DNA from: Rhodopirellula sp. SM50 | Lineage (GTDB): Bacteria > Planctomycetota > Planctomycetia > Pirellulales > Pirellulaceae | Reading direction: 5' to 3' | Length of the DNA stretch: 64,000 nt | NCBI RefSeq assembly: GCF_002289565.1 | Contig: NZ_NTFY01000078.1 | Coordinates: 1 to 64,000 of the forward strand | Shown here: piece after piece, positions 26,805 to 36,413 of the stretch | How positions within the stretch are numbered: the first letter of the stretch is position 1 | Layout of the letters: the number at the start of each line of letters is the position of its first letter | Notes under the pieces: model-generated | The model's input: the letters and a program-made list of their open reading frames with translations, nothing else | Database searches by the model: none | What the model was told of the DNA's origin: nothing | Position numbers and translations under genes: made by a program

Positions 26805-27934
26805 CAAATTGAAATGAGTTTCTGGTAGACGTTGCTGACACGGTCTACAAATTGACCTTCGGAAAACCGATCTTCAACCCAGGCTCGTCCCTTTCGCCCC
26901 ATTTCTCGGCGGACCGAATCATTACGAAGAAGCTGCAAGGCGCGGTCCGCGTATTCTTGGTCGTCATCTTGCGTCACCAGAAAACCCGTTTGGCCATCGT
27001 CGACCACTTCATCTAGGGGACGCATGTTAGTTGTCAGCACAGGAACTTCACAGGCCTGAGCCTCCGCGACAACCAACCCAAAACCCTCTTCCTCGCTCGG
27101 GAGCACAAAGAGGTCACTGGCAGCCAGTATGTCTCGCGCCTGCTGGTCGGAAACCCGCCCCCAAAGACGAACGTTTTGGGTCAGTTGAAGTTCGCCAATC
27201 GTGTCATGTAGTGTCTCAACATAGGGCCTATCTCGCTCGCGGTGATCGCCAACGATATGAAACTGGGCCGAGGGGAATTCGCCGACAACTCGACCGGCCA
27301 TCCTCAAGAAACACGCGTGTCCCTTGTGCGGGGCGACCGTACCCAAAATACAAATATGTCGACAATTCGGATCGATCCCCAACGCGGATCGCAACTGGGA
27401 CTGACAGTGGTGCGGGCGAAACCACTCGGTATCGATCGGATTCCAGATCACTTCGACCCGCGATGCATCGACATCGCTAGGAAGGCAACGGACCACCTCA
27501 TCCCGGATGAACGCGCTGGGTGTGATGATGGAGTCGGGGGGAACCCGCAGCATCCATTTCAAAGTGCCTGAATTGAAACCGGGGTGATGGATATGACAGA
27601 CTTTCCGCAGTCCGGCACAGCCTCGGGCAGCGAGCGGATAAGGATATTCATTGGAGTGTAGCAACGAAGCCCCCTGCACGACGCGTTTGGCCAATAGTCG
27701 CACGACATTCAACGCCGCTTGCGGTACTGTCATTTGGTGGCCGCGGCAATCGATCCGTGTGAAGGGGATTTCGCTCGATACTAGTTCCTGTTCAAAGGGG
27801 CCGGCTTCGGGGATCACAGCATAGGGGCGGTAACGATCTCGATCCAAACGATTGATCAGCCGCAACAAGACCTTGTTTCCGCCGCCCACTTCGGCATTCG
27901 AGAACACATAGAAGATTGTCTTCTGCTTGGTCAA
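26804..27934 (-). CDS. GT4-family glycosyltransferase
   Basis: This 376-residue GT-B enzyme shows IFYVFSNAEVGGGNKVLLRL at the start, a histidine-rich CHIHHPGFN in the acceptor part, WNPIDTEWFRPH in the linker, LGTVAPHKGHACFLRM and HIVGDHRERDRP in the donor domain, and the SEEEGFGLVVAEAQACEVPVL block with E-x7-E. The start codon at 27934 is TTG, sharing four bases with the stop of the previous gene. It is part of a coupled set of glycosyltransferases. Confidence 0.8.
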   Translation of the reverse strand: MTKQKTIFYVFSNAEVGGGNKVLLRLINRLDRDRYRPYAVIPEAGPFEQELVSSEIPFTRIDCRGHQMTVPQAALNVVRLLAKRVVQGASLLHSNEYPYPLAARGCAGLRKVCHIHHPGFNSGTLKWMLRVPPDSIITPSAFIRDEVVRCLPSDVDASRVEVIWNPIDTEWFRPHHCQSQLRSALGIDPNCRHICILGTVAPHKGHACFLRMAGRVVGEFPSAQFHIVGDHRERDRPYVETLHDTIGELQLTQNVRLWGRVSDQQARDILAASDLFVLPSEEEGFGLVVAEAQACEVPVLTTNMRPLDEVVDDGQTGFLVTQDDDQEYADRALQLLRNDSVRREMGRKGRAWVEDRFSEGQFVDRVSNVYQKLISI

Positions 27935-29133
27935 TGTGCAGCTACCTTTTTTACCAATTCTTGCATCTTCCGCCGGATGGAATCCCAGTCGTATTTGTCG
28001 CTCACTTCAGTGAAACCGACGCGGGTACGCGCTTCAGCATGCTCGCGATTCGTCAATAGTCGGCTGACCTGTTCGGCATACTTCACGGGTGAGTTTTCAC
28101 AAAAGACACCCTGATCGCGTGTCAGGTCCAGCCCATACGCTCCAATCGTGGTCGTAACCACGGGCGTCATTTGCGCGAGTGACTCGATGATTTTTAAGCG
28201 AGTCCCGCCACCGGCGAGCAGCGGCGCAATACTGACACTGGCAGATTGCCAGAAAGGCTGCAAATCCTCCACGAAGCCGTGAGCGCGAACACCGTGCTGA
28301 CTATAGGCATTGTACGTCGCCGGATCAGCTCCGCCTCCGACGATATCCAGTGTCGCCTCGGGGCAGTCCTGGCGGATCAGCGGCCAAACCAACTGCAAGA
28401 ACCAATCCAATCCCTGTGCGTTGGGCTGATAGCCCAGCGAACCCACAAACAGCACCCGCGGCGGCCCATAAAATTCTTTACTCGGGGCCGATGCCGGAAT
28501 TTCCGTTCCGTTGGGAATGACGACGACGTTATGTCTTGGCACTCGACGGCGATCGGCTTCCGAGCATCTCGCCAGATAAGCAAACCTGGAGGGCAAATAA
28601 TATTCCCATGCCTTGAGTTTGATGACGTTCAAATAGTTCGCCGCTTTCGCACCGTACCAGGGGCTATTGCGAAGCAGAAAGTATTCTCGCACCGAATCAA
28701 AATCGTCGCCATCGAGCACGGTTTTTCTCGGGTCGTGCCAACCCAGACACATCGCGGTGGCAGCCTTGGAAATCCAAACGGCCTGATACTTCTCGCGTTC
28801 CACAAGTTCTGAAAACCACCGGCGTTGCTGCTGGTCCACGCTACCTAGGAATTCAAACGGCTTCAGCCGGCCCAGTGCAAGTTGATACCTTCCAACCGTG
28901 GAACTGTACTGCCTGCTGTAACCGGCAGAAAATCGCAGCAGGTCCCCATCGAGTGTGAAAACATTTCGACAATGGCTGTAAAGATCTTCGGGGAGAGGAA
29001 CATTCGACGGCTGAAAGACGATGACATCGAGTTCACTGCACTCCTGCAACGCTCGCAGTGTGTGCCATTGGCGAATGTCACCACCGCTTTGCAGTGGCCA
29101 ACGAATCGCAGGAGTGACAAACATGATTCGCAT
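27931..29133 (-). CDS. GT4-family glycosyltransferase
   Basis: From the ATG at 29133 the product is 400 residues. It begins MRIMFVTPAIRWPLQSGGDIRQW, which resembles the first strand of TIGR03087-like enzymes, and has VFVG-type strand VLFVGSLGYQPNAQGLDWFLQLVWPLI and the donor-site stretch SIAPLLAGGGTRLKIIESLAQMTPVVTT. Its start overlaps the stop of the GT2 gene by one base (TGATG). An upstream extension to 29172 has no support. Together with its neighbours it would add successive sugars to one repeat unit. Confidence 0.8.
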   Translation of the reverse strand: MRIMFVTPAIRWPLQSGGDIRQWHTLRALQECSELDVIVFQPSNVPLPEDLYSHCRNVFTLDGDLLRFSAGYSRQYSSTVGRYQLALGRLKPFEFLGSVDQQQRRWFSELVEREKYQAVWISKAATAMCLGWHDPRKTVLDGDDFDSVREYFLLRNSPWYGAKAANYLNVIKLKAWEYYLPSRFAYLARCSEADRRRVPRHNVVVIPNGTEIPASAPSKEFYGPPRVLFVGSLGYQPNAQGLDWFLQLVWPLIRQDCPEATLDIVGGGADPATYNAYSQHGVRAHGFVEDLQPFWQSASVSIAPLLAGGGTRLKIIESLAQMTPVVTTTIGAYGLDLTRDQGVFCENSPVKYAEQVSRLLTNREHAEARTRVGFTEVSDKYDWDSIRRKMQELVKKVAAH

Positions 29134-30050
29134 CACGAAGATTCGTTTTTGGAACCATGGTATTGGCCCCACGCGAGGCTAGCTTCGATCATCGGTTCAA
29201 TCCAACGGAGAGGCTTTGCAACGTAGCGTCGCCGCCGATAGTTGAATTCCGCAAGCAGCGCCTTGCGTAGCAACCATCGAGGACCTCCGAAAAGCGTCGC
29301 GGCATTTGAATGATCTGCAAATAAAGCCGCCGTCTGCCCTTGACCGTAAAAGTATCTTCGGAGATAGCTGAGAGTCATCCGTTCGCTGGGAATAAAATGA
29401 AGTACGCGAGCTTGAGGGATCCAACGCCCGGACAAACCTGCACGCAACAATGAAACCAGGACAGTGGTCTCGTCTCCACCGACCATTCCACTACCTTTCC
29501 GGCCTGTCTGGGGATCGAAAAGGTTTTGCCTCTGAACGTCCATCCGGACTGCAAAATTGGCTCCGAAGGGTATCTTCTCTTCCGTGAATGCAATCGGTTG
29601 ATCTCCCAGGTTACGGATCGCGTATGCGTCCTGGACCCTAGGCCAAATGGATTGGAACCAGGACGGCGGCTGCCGCTCGAACCACGGCTCCACGGGGCCC
29701 CCAAAGAACGCATCACCGGGGTTTTCACGAGCAGCGACCGCATAGCATGTCAGCCAATCATCATCGACCAGAACGTCATCATCGGTCCATAACAGAAGGT
29801 CTCCCGACGCGGCCGCGACGGCGCAGTTTCGTGAGTGGCTATGACCTTGCTTTGGTTCATGAAGGCCTCGGATTGGAAGCCGGCCTTGGTGGCGCTGAAC
29901 AACCGACGATGTATCGTCAGTACAATTGTTGTTTACGACGAGCACTTCCCAGTCGACACCGTCGGGGATTTTCAAGGCCTGCATCTTCTCAAGCGTCTGG
30001 TCGAGAAGTTTTGCACGATTCCAAGTGCAAATCGCTACCGAAATTTTCAT
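29133..30050 (-). CDS. GT2-family glycosyltransferase
   Basis: This 305-residue GT-A enzyme has KISVAICTWNRAKLLDQTLEKM at the N-terminus, LVVNNNCTDDTSSV, then LLLWTDDDVLVDDDWL, the DDD metal-binding motif. The GGDETTVLVSLLRAGLSGRWIPQARVLHFIP block near the end matches GT2 enzymes that act on glycans in exosortase-type loci. No membrane segment is present. Its stop overlaps the start of the next GT4 gene. Confidence 0.8.
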   Translation of the reverse strand: MKISVAICTWNRAKLLDQTLEKMQALKIPDGVDWEVLVVNNNCTDDTSSVVQRHQGRLPIRGLHEPKQGHSHSRNCAVAAASGDLLLWTDDDVLVDDDWLTCYAVAARENPGDAFFGGPVEPWFERQPPSWFQSIWPRVQDAYAIRNLGDQPIAFTEEKIPFGANFAVRMDVQRQNLFDPQTGRKGSGMVGGDETTVLVSLLRAGLSGRWIPQARVLHFIPSERMTLSYLRRYFYGQGQTAALFADHSNAATLFGGPRWLLRKALLAEFNYRRRRYVAKPLRWIEPMIEASLAWGQYHGSKNESS

Positions 30051-30068
30051 GCAAAAAAACCCATTGAC

Positions 30069-30980
30069 TTATGACCGTGTTCCCCAACCCAGAGAATCCC
30101 AAAGACGATACATCAAAGCAGGATAAATTCGGTTATTGAGAACCTGGTCGGCTTCGTGCTGACCTCTGAAACGCTCAAGGTGGGCTCGAACCTCTCGATA
30201 CGCCTTCCAGTTTCGCTCCGCCTTCAAACGCCATGCGTGACACGAAAGCTTTGAGCACCACGCCGCCGAAACCTGTCTTCGGCACTCTTCAGAGACTTGC
30301 TGATTCCCGGCAAGCCAACCTTCCACCGTCGCGTGCCATTTGAGCGGAGCATTGGTATTCGCAGACTGACTGGCAGAGTGCCTCCGGTAGCCTGTCAACG
30401 CTCTCGGCACGAGCTTGATTTCCCCGCCTTGAATCAACTCTAAACAGAAGACCAAATCTTCTGCGAAATGAATGTCCTCCGGGAACCGCGGGCAAGCTGA
30501 ACGTCGCACGATTAGAGACGATGAAGGCCCGACGAACGTGTTTTCAACTGCGAGTCTTTCAACCGAATAGCGTTCCGCTTCGGGGATCAAGTTGATCTGT
30601 GTCTCTCCCGTTGACGCTCCGAAGTAGTAGAGTTCGGTATGGACCGCGATGACCTCGTCTGTCGCCAATTCCAGCTGTGCTTCAAGTTTCTCAGGATGCC
30701 AAATGTCATCTGCATCCAACAACGCAATCCACTCACCCTGGGCTTCCTGGATGGCTCGATTGCGAGCGACGGATTCTCCCTGATTTTTTTGCCGAATCAC
30801 ACGTACTGGTGCACCCAACGATTCGGCGACGTCAGCCGAATCGTCCGTCGATCCATCGTCCACAACGATCACTTCCAGGACTGGATGTGTTTGCGCAATC
30901 GCCGATTCAAGCGTTTCACGCAGATAGGCGGATCCGTTGTAGCAGGGAATAACGACGGAAATGGTAGTATCAGAGAACAT
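30069..30980 (-). CDS. GT2-family glycosyltransferase
   Basis: This 303-residue GT-A enzyme starts ISVVIPCYNGSAYLRETLESAI, continues with VIVVDDGSTDDSADVAE and WIALLDADDIWHPEKLEAQL (the DADD motif), and has an EDLVFCLELIQGG stretch in the acceptor half. It is cytosolic. An 18-nt gap separates it from the next GT2. It is the first gene of the coupled set after a gene-poor stretch of nearly 1 kb. Confidence 0.8.
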   Translation of the reverse strand: MFSDTTISVVIPCYNGSAYLRETLESAIAQTHPVLEVIVVDDGSTDDSADVAESLGAPVRVIRQKNQGESVARNRAIQEAQGEWIALLDADDIWHPEKLEAQLELATDEVIAVHTELYYFGASTGETQINLIPEAERYSVERLAVENTFVGPSSSLIVRRSACPRFPEDIHFAEDLVFCLELIQGGEIKLVPRALTGYRRHSASQSANTNAPLKWHATVEGWLAGNQQVSEECRRQVSAAWCSKLSCHAWRLKAERNWKAYREVRAHLERFRGQHEADQVLNNRIYPALMYRLWDSLGWGTRS

Positions 30981-31936
30981 GCTAAGTAACGACTGCGCGA
31001 AAAACGGCCGTCAGCATCATTTGCATTAGAACGCTCACCGCTGCAACGCTGTGCTCTTGCTGGTCGTCATCGCAGGAGTGATGCTCGCGCCCGATCACTA
31101 GCTAAATCCAGTGCGGCGTTGTTGACGAAGTCTGGAGGCGATTTAACGAGATGCCGCTGTTGATGAGTAGAAACACTGAACCGTTCATGCTGACGTTGGT
31201 CATTTCCATCTATCGGAAATCCGATGTCGGCGGGACAGTCATTGGAAGTTCGCCATAAAGCGGTGTCGGGCCGAACGCTTATGCGACTTGCGTCCGCGAT
31301 TCAGTCGTCGATCGTTGAAACTGCATTTTTATACACAACCCTTCGTCGCGATATGAAGCTGCATGATGCACCGGAGAATAGATACGGCAGCATGGCAGAC
31401 TGCGTACGCAAGGTTAAAATGGGCAGAACTGGAACGAACAACCAAATTAGGTGGGCCAATCGGTTTGGACGGCGCAACGGCGATGAATATTCGTATTGAT
31501 ATCAAAACTAAATACGGCGTGTTGCTTTGACAAACTTATCACGACAAGCACGGCATTCGGGTTTCCGATTCGAGTCGTCTTACTGAAGAATGCCAGCGAG
31601 AACTGGGCAGCTTAAACCAGCACCGATACGGCAATGAGCAATACGGCGAGCTTTCGTTAAGTCTCTGACCACTGTTCGTTTCAATCGCACTACCACAGGT
31701 GGAGAAGATTGCGGGGCGCTGGCGAGCATCAGACCTGCGGTGTGCGCCGTTCTTGAATTTCGGACAGTCTTATGCGGCCACAAACGAGAAATAAGCCCAG
31801 GACCGTTTCGAACACCTGCTCGAATTTCCCAGCAACCTGTCAAAATCGATACAGGCACTCCCTCCAAGCACTGCTGCACGACGACCCAGTCGAAATCCTC
31901 GCAACGCATGCAAAAAGCAGCTTCTTGCTGTTCGTC
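30981..31936. other. Gene-poor stretch, unexplained
   Basis: I see no gene that I would defend. Short frames on both strands (91 aa on the plus strand at 31224, 109 aa on the minus strand at 31580) have low-complexity or random-looking composition, and stop codons are frequent in all frames. No inverted repeat or transposase remnant can be recognised. It may be a decayed gene or a promoter region for the minus-strand gene set starting at 30980. Confidence 0.4.
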
Positions 31937-32944
31937 CTATGTCGGCTTAATTTTGCGACACATTTCCGTCCACCTGACCCTGAGTGTCTGGAACAGAACG
32001 GACAAGAAAGCTTGAGACGCTTCGCCTAGATCTCTGCTTTCTACCGAGTCTCTAAGCAGTGTGTCGAACTGCCGGGCGGGACAACGATTTAGAATGGCTT
32101 CAACAGCTGCTATTCCTTCATTGTTAACCGACATTCCAGTTTTCAATTCATGAATTGCCGCATTCACCGTCTCCTCACTATCGGCGAAGACGCAGCCCGG
32201 AAAACTCCACGAGAAAATGACGTGTTTCCCACGCTGAAGGGCATCAAGAACCATTCTTGGCATCCCATCATGCTGTGTAACACGAAGCAAAATCCCAACC
32301 TCATCCCACACGTCTGACATGTTCCCCACCCATCCTAAGCTCTTGACGTTCGAATATTTTGCAAGTGAATGAGATTCGTCGGCAACGATGAGAAATTGGA
32401 CATCCGGATTGTTAGAGATTGCGCTTCGAACAATCGGTCCGCCGTAAAATTCTTTCCGGTTCGTTGGAAGGTATACAAGAACAGATTTGGGAAGTGTCTT
32501 GCGCTGACTCAAGTTTGCTGGGGGCTCTAGGGTCGTCACCGATGCAATATATTGGGATTTGATTCCGATCGACAACAACTCATCAACGAGGTGTGGCGAA
32601 ACTGCCACATTTACACTAAGGAAGCGGTTGAGCAAGTTTGTTTGACGTTGATCAAGCGGGTTATCCAGGCATTTCATCACGTCTGTGCCGACCCACCACC
32701 GAACAACCCTTGTTCCCAGCAATCGAGCAAGCGCAAGTTGCCGAATCATGAAATCAGAAGGCCCGTTGTATACGGTGAGGATGATCACGTCAGATTCGCG
32801 AGCACGTCGCACCCACGCGGCTGTGGATGAGCTTTCAATCTCTTCTAAAAAACTACACCGGAACCCTCGTTCCTCAAGCGTTTTCGCAAGGGAACAACAA
32901 GGGGCAGATCCAGTCGGCTTCTCCCCGACGAACGTGACGTGCAT
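31937..32944 (-). CDS. GT4-like glycosyltransferase (short form)
   Basis: This 335-residue protein begins MHVTFVGEKPTGSAPCCSLAKTLEERG. It has a Rossmann-like first half and, in the second half, SVLVYLPTNRKEFYGGPIVRSA, VQFLIVADESHS, SLGWVGNMSDVWDEVGILLRVTQHDGMPRMVLDALQRGKHVI, which is the donor-site pattern of GT4 enzymes with a reduced E-x7-E region. It is somewhat shorter than the usual 370-400 residues. Probably a glycosyltransferase of the same assembly line. Confidence 0.65.
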   Translation of the reverse strand: MHVTFVGEKPTGSAPCCSLAKTLEERGFRCSFLEEIESSSTAAWVRRARESDVIILTVYNGPSDFMIRQLALARLLGTRVVRWWVGTDVMKCLDNPLDQRQTNLLNRFLSVNVAVSPHLVDELLSIGIKSQYIASVTTLEPPANLSQRKTLPKSVLVYLPTNRKEFYGGPIVRSAISNNPDVQFLIVADESHSLAKYSNVKSLGWVGNMSDVWDEVGILLRVTQHDGMPRMVLDALQRGKHVIFSWSFPGCVFADSEETVNAAIHELKTGMSVNNEGIAAVEAILNRCPARQFDTLLRDSVESRDLGEASQAFLSVLFQTLRVRWTEMCRKIKPT

Positions 32945-32989
32945 ATCAGAGTACAGTTAGAATCATTAGTGACTGGTATATTGCTGCAC

Positions 32990-34291
32990 CTACTTTGCGT
33001 GAGAACAGATTCGGGTCGGCATAAAACGTCTAAATTTCCGTGCGTGCATGTGTAATTTGCGAAGTTTTCGCTTTGCTGTTTCCCAGAGCGTTTCCGCGCG
33101 GATGTCTTCGGATAGCAGTTCGGCGCGAGCCGGAGGAAGCTTAACTCGTAACGGGGCACGCAATCTCGCTTTAAGCCTAACAGTTGCCAACAAATCCTCC
33201 GAAAATGATTCAAAGACCTCTACCGTCCGCTGGATCGAAAAGTATTCGCTTACTCGTTGCCTTGCGTTCTTTGCCAGCTTCGCCCGAAGTGCGGGGCAGT
33301 TTGCAAGAAGTTCCAAGCAGTTGTCAAATGCCGCCTCCCGATCTACGCATTGCAGTCCTGTGATCTGATCGGATACAAGTTCAGACGTGCCGCCTGGAAT
33401 TCGCGTGGTAATGGGAACTAACCCCGTAGCCATCGCGTCCATCACGGCGCCTGGCGTTCCTTCGTAGTCCGATAGTAGTACACTAACTTGATAAGACAAT
33501 AACTCTCGCTGTAACTCTTCGGGGTGGACGGGGCCGTGGATCGTAACCATGTCCTCAAAATCTCGGCGATGGATCTCTTGCTCTAGCCACTCCTTTCCCG
33601 TCCCATCTCCGAAAAAACCTAGATGTTTGCAGACTCCCCGCTCTAGGTTTCGTAACATCGCTCCTGCGGTATCGCGAAATCGCTTCGCTTCTTCCTCGAA
33701 ACGTCCCACATAGCAAACGTTTATGCAGTGCTGGCTTTGGTCGCTGATCTGATCAGGGATTGGCACGCCGGAAGGAAGCCAGCAGTACTTTACATTATTT
33801 TTGTGCTCAGATTTCGCGATCAAATCGTCCATCAGAGTTCTCGACACGCACGCGACTCCACTCACGGCCCACTCATCTCGACGATAGTAGAACTCTTCCG
33901 CAATTGCCCATGAAAAGTCGCCATTCGATCGACAGTACCCAATTGTTGGAATTCCCGCTTCGCGGACCCAGCGTGCCGCGTAGTAACCGACCGGGAAAAT
34001 ATTAGGCACAAATATATCCGGCCGGTTCTTTTGCAACTGCTTCAATACCCAACGGACACCCTTGTCTGTTGTTACTGATGTCGAGGGCATCTTTTCAAAG
34101 GGGATTCCATATTCATCACGTAGCCATTCCAGGTTGGGCGACTCGTCACCTCCGAGTCCCAAAACTCGGATCTCGTGACCACGCTGAGCAAGCCTTGGAA
34201 GCAATCGCCGCATGTTTACGATCGGACCTCCCCGGTAATCTTTTCGATCGCTTATCAAAAAAGTAAAACGCACTCTGCCGCGACTCTCCAT
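32990..34291 (-). CDS. GT4-family glycosyltransferase
   Basis: From the ATG at 34291 the product is 433 residues. It begins with VRFTFLISDRKDYRGGPIVNMRRLLPRLAQRGHEI and has VGRFEEEAKRFRDTAGAMLRNL, HLGFFGDGTGKEWLEQE, VTIHGPVHPEELQREL and LLSDYEGTPGAVMDAMATGLVPI, which form the GT-B donor site. The C-terminal tail (about 50 residues, basic: RVKLPPARAELLSED, RKLHMHARKF) is extra. An upstream start at 34345 would add 18 unsupported residues. No partner gene is coupled directly. Confidence 0.75.
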   Translation of the reverse strand: MESRGRVRFTFLISDRKDYRGGPIVNMRRLLPRLAQRGHEIRVLGLGGDESPNLEWLRDEYGIPFEKMPSTSVTTDKGVRWVLKQLQKNRPDIFVPNIFPVGYYAARWVREAGIPTIGYCRSNGDFSWAIAEEFYYRRDEWAVSGVACVSRTLMDDLIAKSEHKNNVKYCWLPSGVPIPDQISDQSQHCINVCYVGRFEEEAKRFRDTAGAMLRNLERGVCKHLGFFGDGTGKEWLEQEIHRRDFEDMVTIHGPVHPEELQRELLSYQVSVLLSDYEGTPGAVMDAMATGLVPITTRIPGGTSELVSDQITGLQCVDREAAFDNCLELLANCPALRAKLAKNARQRVSEYFSIQRTVEVFESFSEDLLATVRLKARLRAPLRVKLPPARAELLSEDIRAETLWETAKRKLRKLHMHARKFRRFMPTRICSHAK

Positions 34292-34602
34292 TGGCCAGTA
34301 AACTTGGCGACGCCCGCTCTTAGCTTCCGATACGCAATCGCGCAAGCAAGTCGGGCGTAAGTAGAATATAAACCCATTTCTGATCAGCGCAGCACCAACT
34401 CGCCATACTGAGCTTCAGGTGCACGAATTAAGCAATAGGGAATTTGAGTGAATAGAGACCGCAACTGCTCCTCGTCATCACGTGCCAACAACGATCGCAC
34501 CAAAATCTAGTTCCAGTATTCGTCGACGCCTTGCTTCAGTGAACGCCTCTGCCAATAAATTTTGCCGGACTGGTTTTTCACTGTCCTGCTATGGAGATGG
34601 CA

Positions 34603-35753
34603 ATGGCTTCCCAGATCGATGTGTTTCACGATTGTTTTGACTAGATCGGCGACCCGCGAGTAGCGGGCCGGACGATCCATCCACTTAACTCGATTCTGTT
34701 CTTGGTTGTCTCGGCGGTCACCACAGGCGCGGACGGTCCAGATGAAATCGAAAGCTTCGGTGGTGAGAAATTGGACTGGCTACCCAAATTTGCAGACTTT
34801 GAATCCGGCATTCCTTCTCACGATACCATCACGCGAGCGCTGCCCTTGACCAAACCAGCCGCGTTTCAGAAGGCACCTCTTCAATGGCACGCTCATCTCT
34901 GCGAGATCAATTGGGACCATCCGAGCAAGGACGACGATCGTCCCGTTCCAGTTGCGATCGATGGCAAGACGGCGCGCGGATCCTATACCGATGCGGAGAA
35001 ATCCGATGCGATTCATATCGCCAGCGTTTGGGCGACCGAAAATGGAGTCACGCTTGCCCAATCCAAGGCCGACTGAAAATCCAACGAAATCACAGCGATT
35101 CCCGATTTGCTCGATCTGGTCGACGTGCTCAATGCGATCGTCACGCTCGACGCCATGGGATGCCGAAAGCCGATTGCTAAAAAGGTCGTCGAGGAAGGTG
35201 GCGACTATCTGCTCGCAGTCAAAGACAATCATCCCACGCCTTACGCTGCCATCGCTGGTCACCTTGAGATGGCCCACAACGAAGGACTCACAGACCAAGG
35301 TGTCCGAACAATCACGACCACGGCAAAGCAGGCCACCCATGAAGAGGAACACTCCTATGCGACCTGCCCAATCCCTAAAGCACTCCGCGAGTTGACCGAC
35401 CAGTGGAAAGCAACCAAAAGTATCTGCCAAGCGAATACATGCACGACTCGTGGCGACCGTCAATCGAGCGATGTTCGCTACTACATTTCGAGTTAAACTT
35501 CAAGGGTGAGTGAATTCCTAAATTGTGCTCGTAACCATTGGGGGACTGAGAGCGTGCACTGGGCTCTCGATGTTGTGTTTCATGAAGACCCGAGCGGCTC
35601 AGAACCCAAAACGCGACATCGAACAGGAGCTTCACTCGCCGGTTTGTGGCGACGCTCCTCAAGCAGGACACTCCAAAAAAGAGTCCCAAACGCAAACGTA
35701 AAATCGCTGACTGGAACACCGAATTCGTCGAGAAACTCCTGTTTGCAGCCTAA
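34603..35753 (+). pseudogene. ISAs1-family transposase remnant, three in-frame stops
   Basis: Read from the ATG at 34603, one frame keeps ISAs1-transposase words throughout: IGDPRVAGRTIHPLNSILFLVVSAVTTGADGPDEIESFGG, SGIPSHDTITRAL, VAIDGKTARGS, AIVTLDAMGCRKPIAKKVVEEGGDYLLAVKDNH, and NHWGTESVHWALDVVFHEDPS. The frame is broken by TAG at 34642, TGA at 35074 and TAA near 35494. The final part (LLKQD..KRKRKIADWNTEFVEKLLFAA, ending at 35753) continues in another frame, so a frameshift also occurred near 35600-35640. It is the only plus-strand coding sequence in the window and is inactive. Confidence 0.85.
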
Positions 35754-36413
35754 TCTTGGTGCGATCGTCGTGACGATGTGTCGACCACCGAAATGTCTGA
35801 TCAGATTGCCAGAATAGAGTTGGCCGGAATAGAAAAACGGAGCGACACTCTTCAGCCTTCTGCAAAAGGCACTGGGCCGAACCCACCGTGGGTGCAGAAT
35901 GCGAATATTTCCGCGCCATATGCGACCTCATTCGGACGTCCGCCCAACCAATCAACAACTTCGTCATAGGCTGACACCTCTCGAACCCGTTGGTGGTTGG
36001 GCCATACTCAACCAGACACCCTTGAGAAAACTCTTGCCCCATCCACCCCGTCGTTGCTCTACCCCCCCGCTTTACAACGCTCCTTTTATGCAAACTGCAA
36101 ACGACCTAGATTCGCCGATATAGATTGAGATGATTAACAGGTTATCGAGCTTGCACAATAACGCGCGTCCTAAATCGCTTTCCACAAGTTCGCCGTTTAG
36201 CTAAGCACTTCCCACAAACGAACCATGCCGTGTTGATCGCGCATTGAATAAAGTTACCATCAAACATCAAACCTGACACGTCATTCAAATTCGACAGACC
36301 ATCCCATCGTGAAGCGACCGCCTTAGTTGTCCTGACCCAGCGAGAGGTGCAACCCCTACCGCCCAGACGCTCAGCCAGCGTGTAACCGCCAAAGGTAGAA
36401 GATGGTATTAGAC
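35754..36413. other. Gene-poor stretch beside the ISAs1 remnant
   Basis: I find no gene here. Minus-strand frames of 144 and 107 residues exist (35659-36093 and 36142-36465) but overlap known sequence and have no recognisable motif. I cannot locate IS ends or target-site duplications by eye. Confidence 0.4.

Noticed and set aside
31224-31499. 91-residue plus-strand frame
   Set aside because: No motif, no ribosome site, and composition like non-coding sequence.
34603-35753. Stop-codon recoding in the transposase
   Set aside because: TAG, TGA and TAA all occur and a frameshift follows, so decay explains it.
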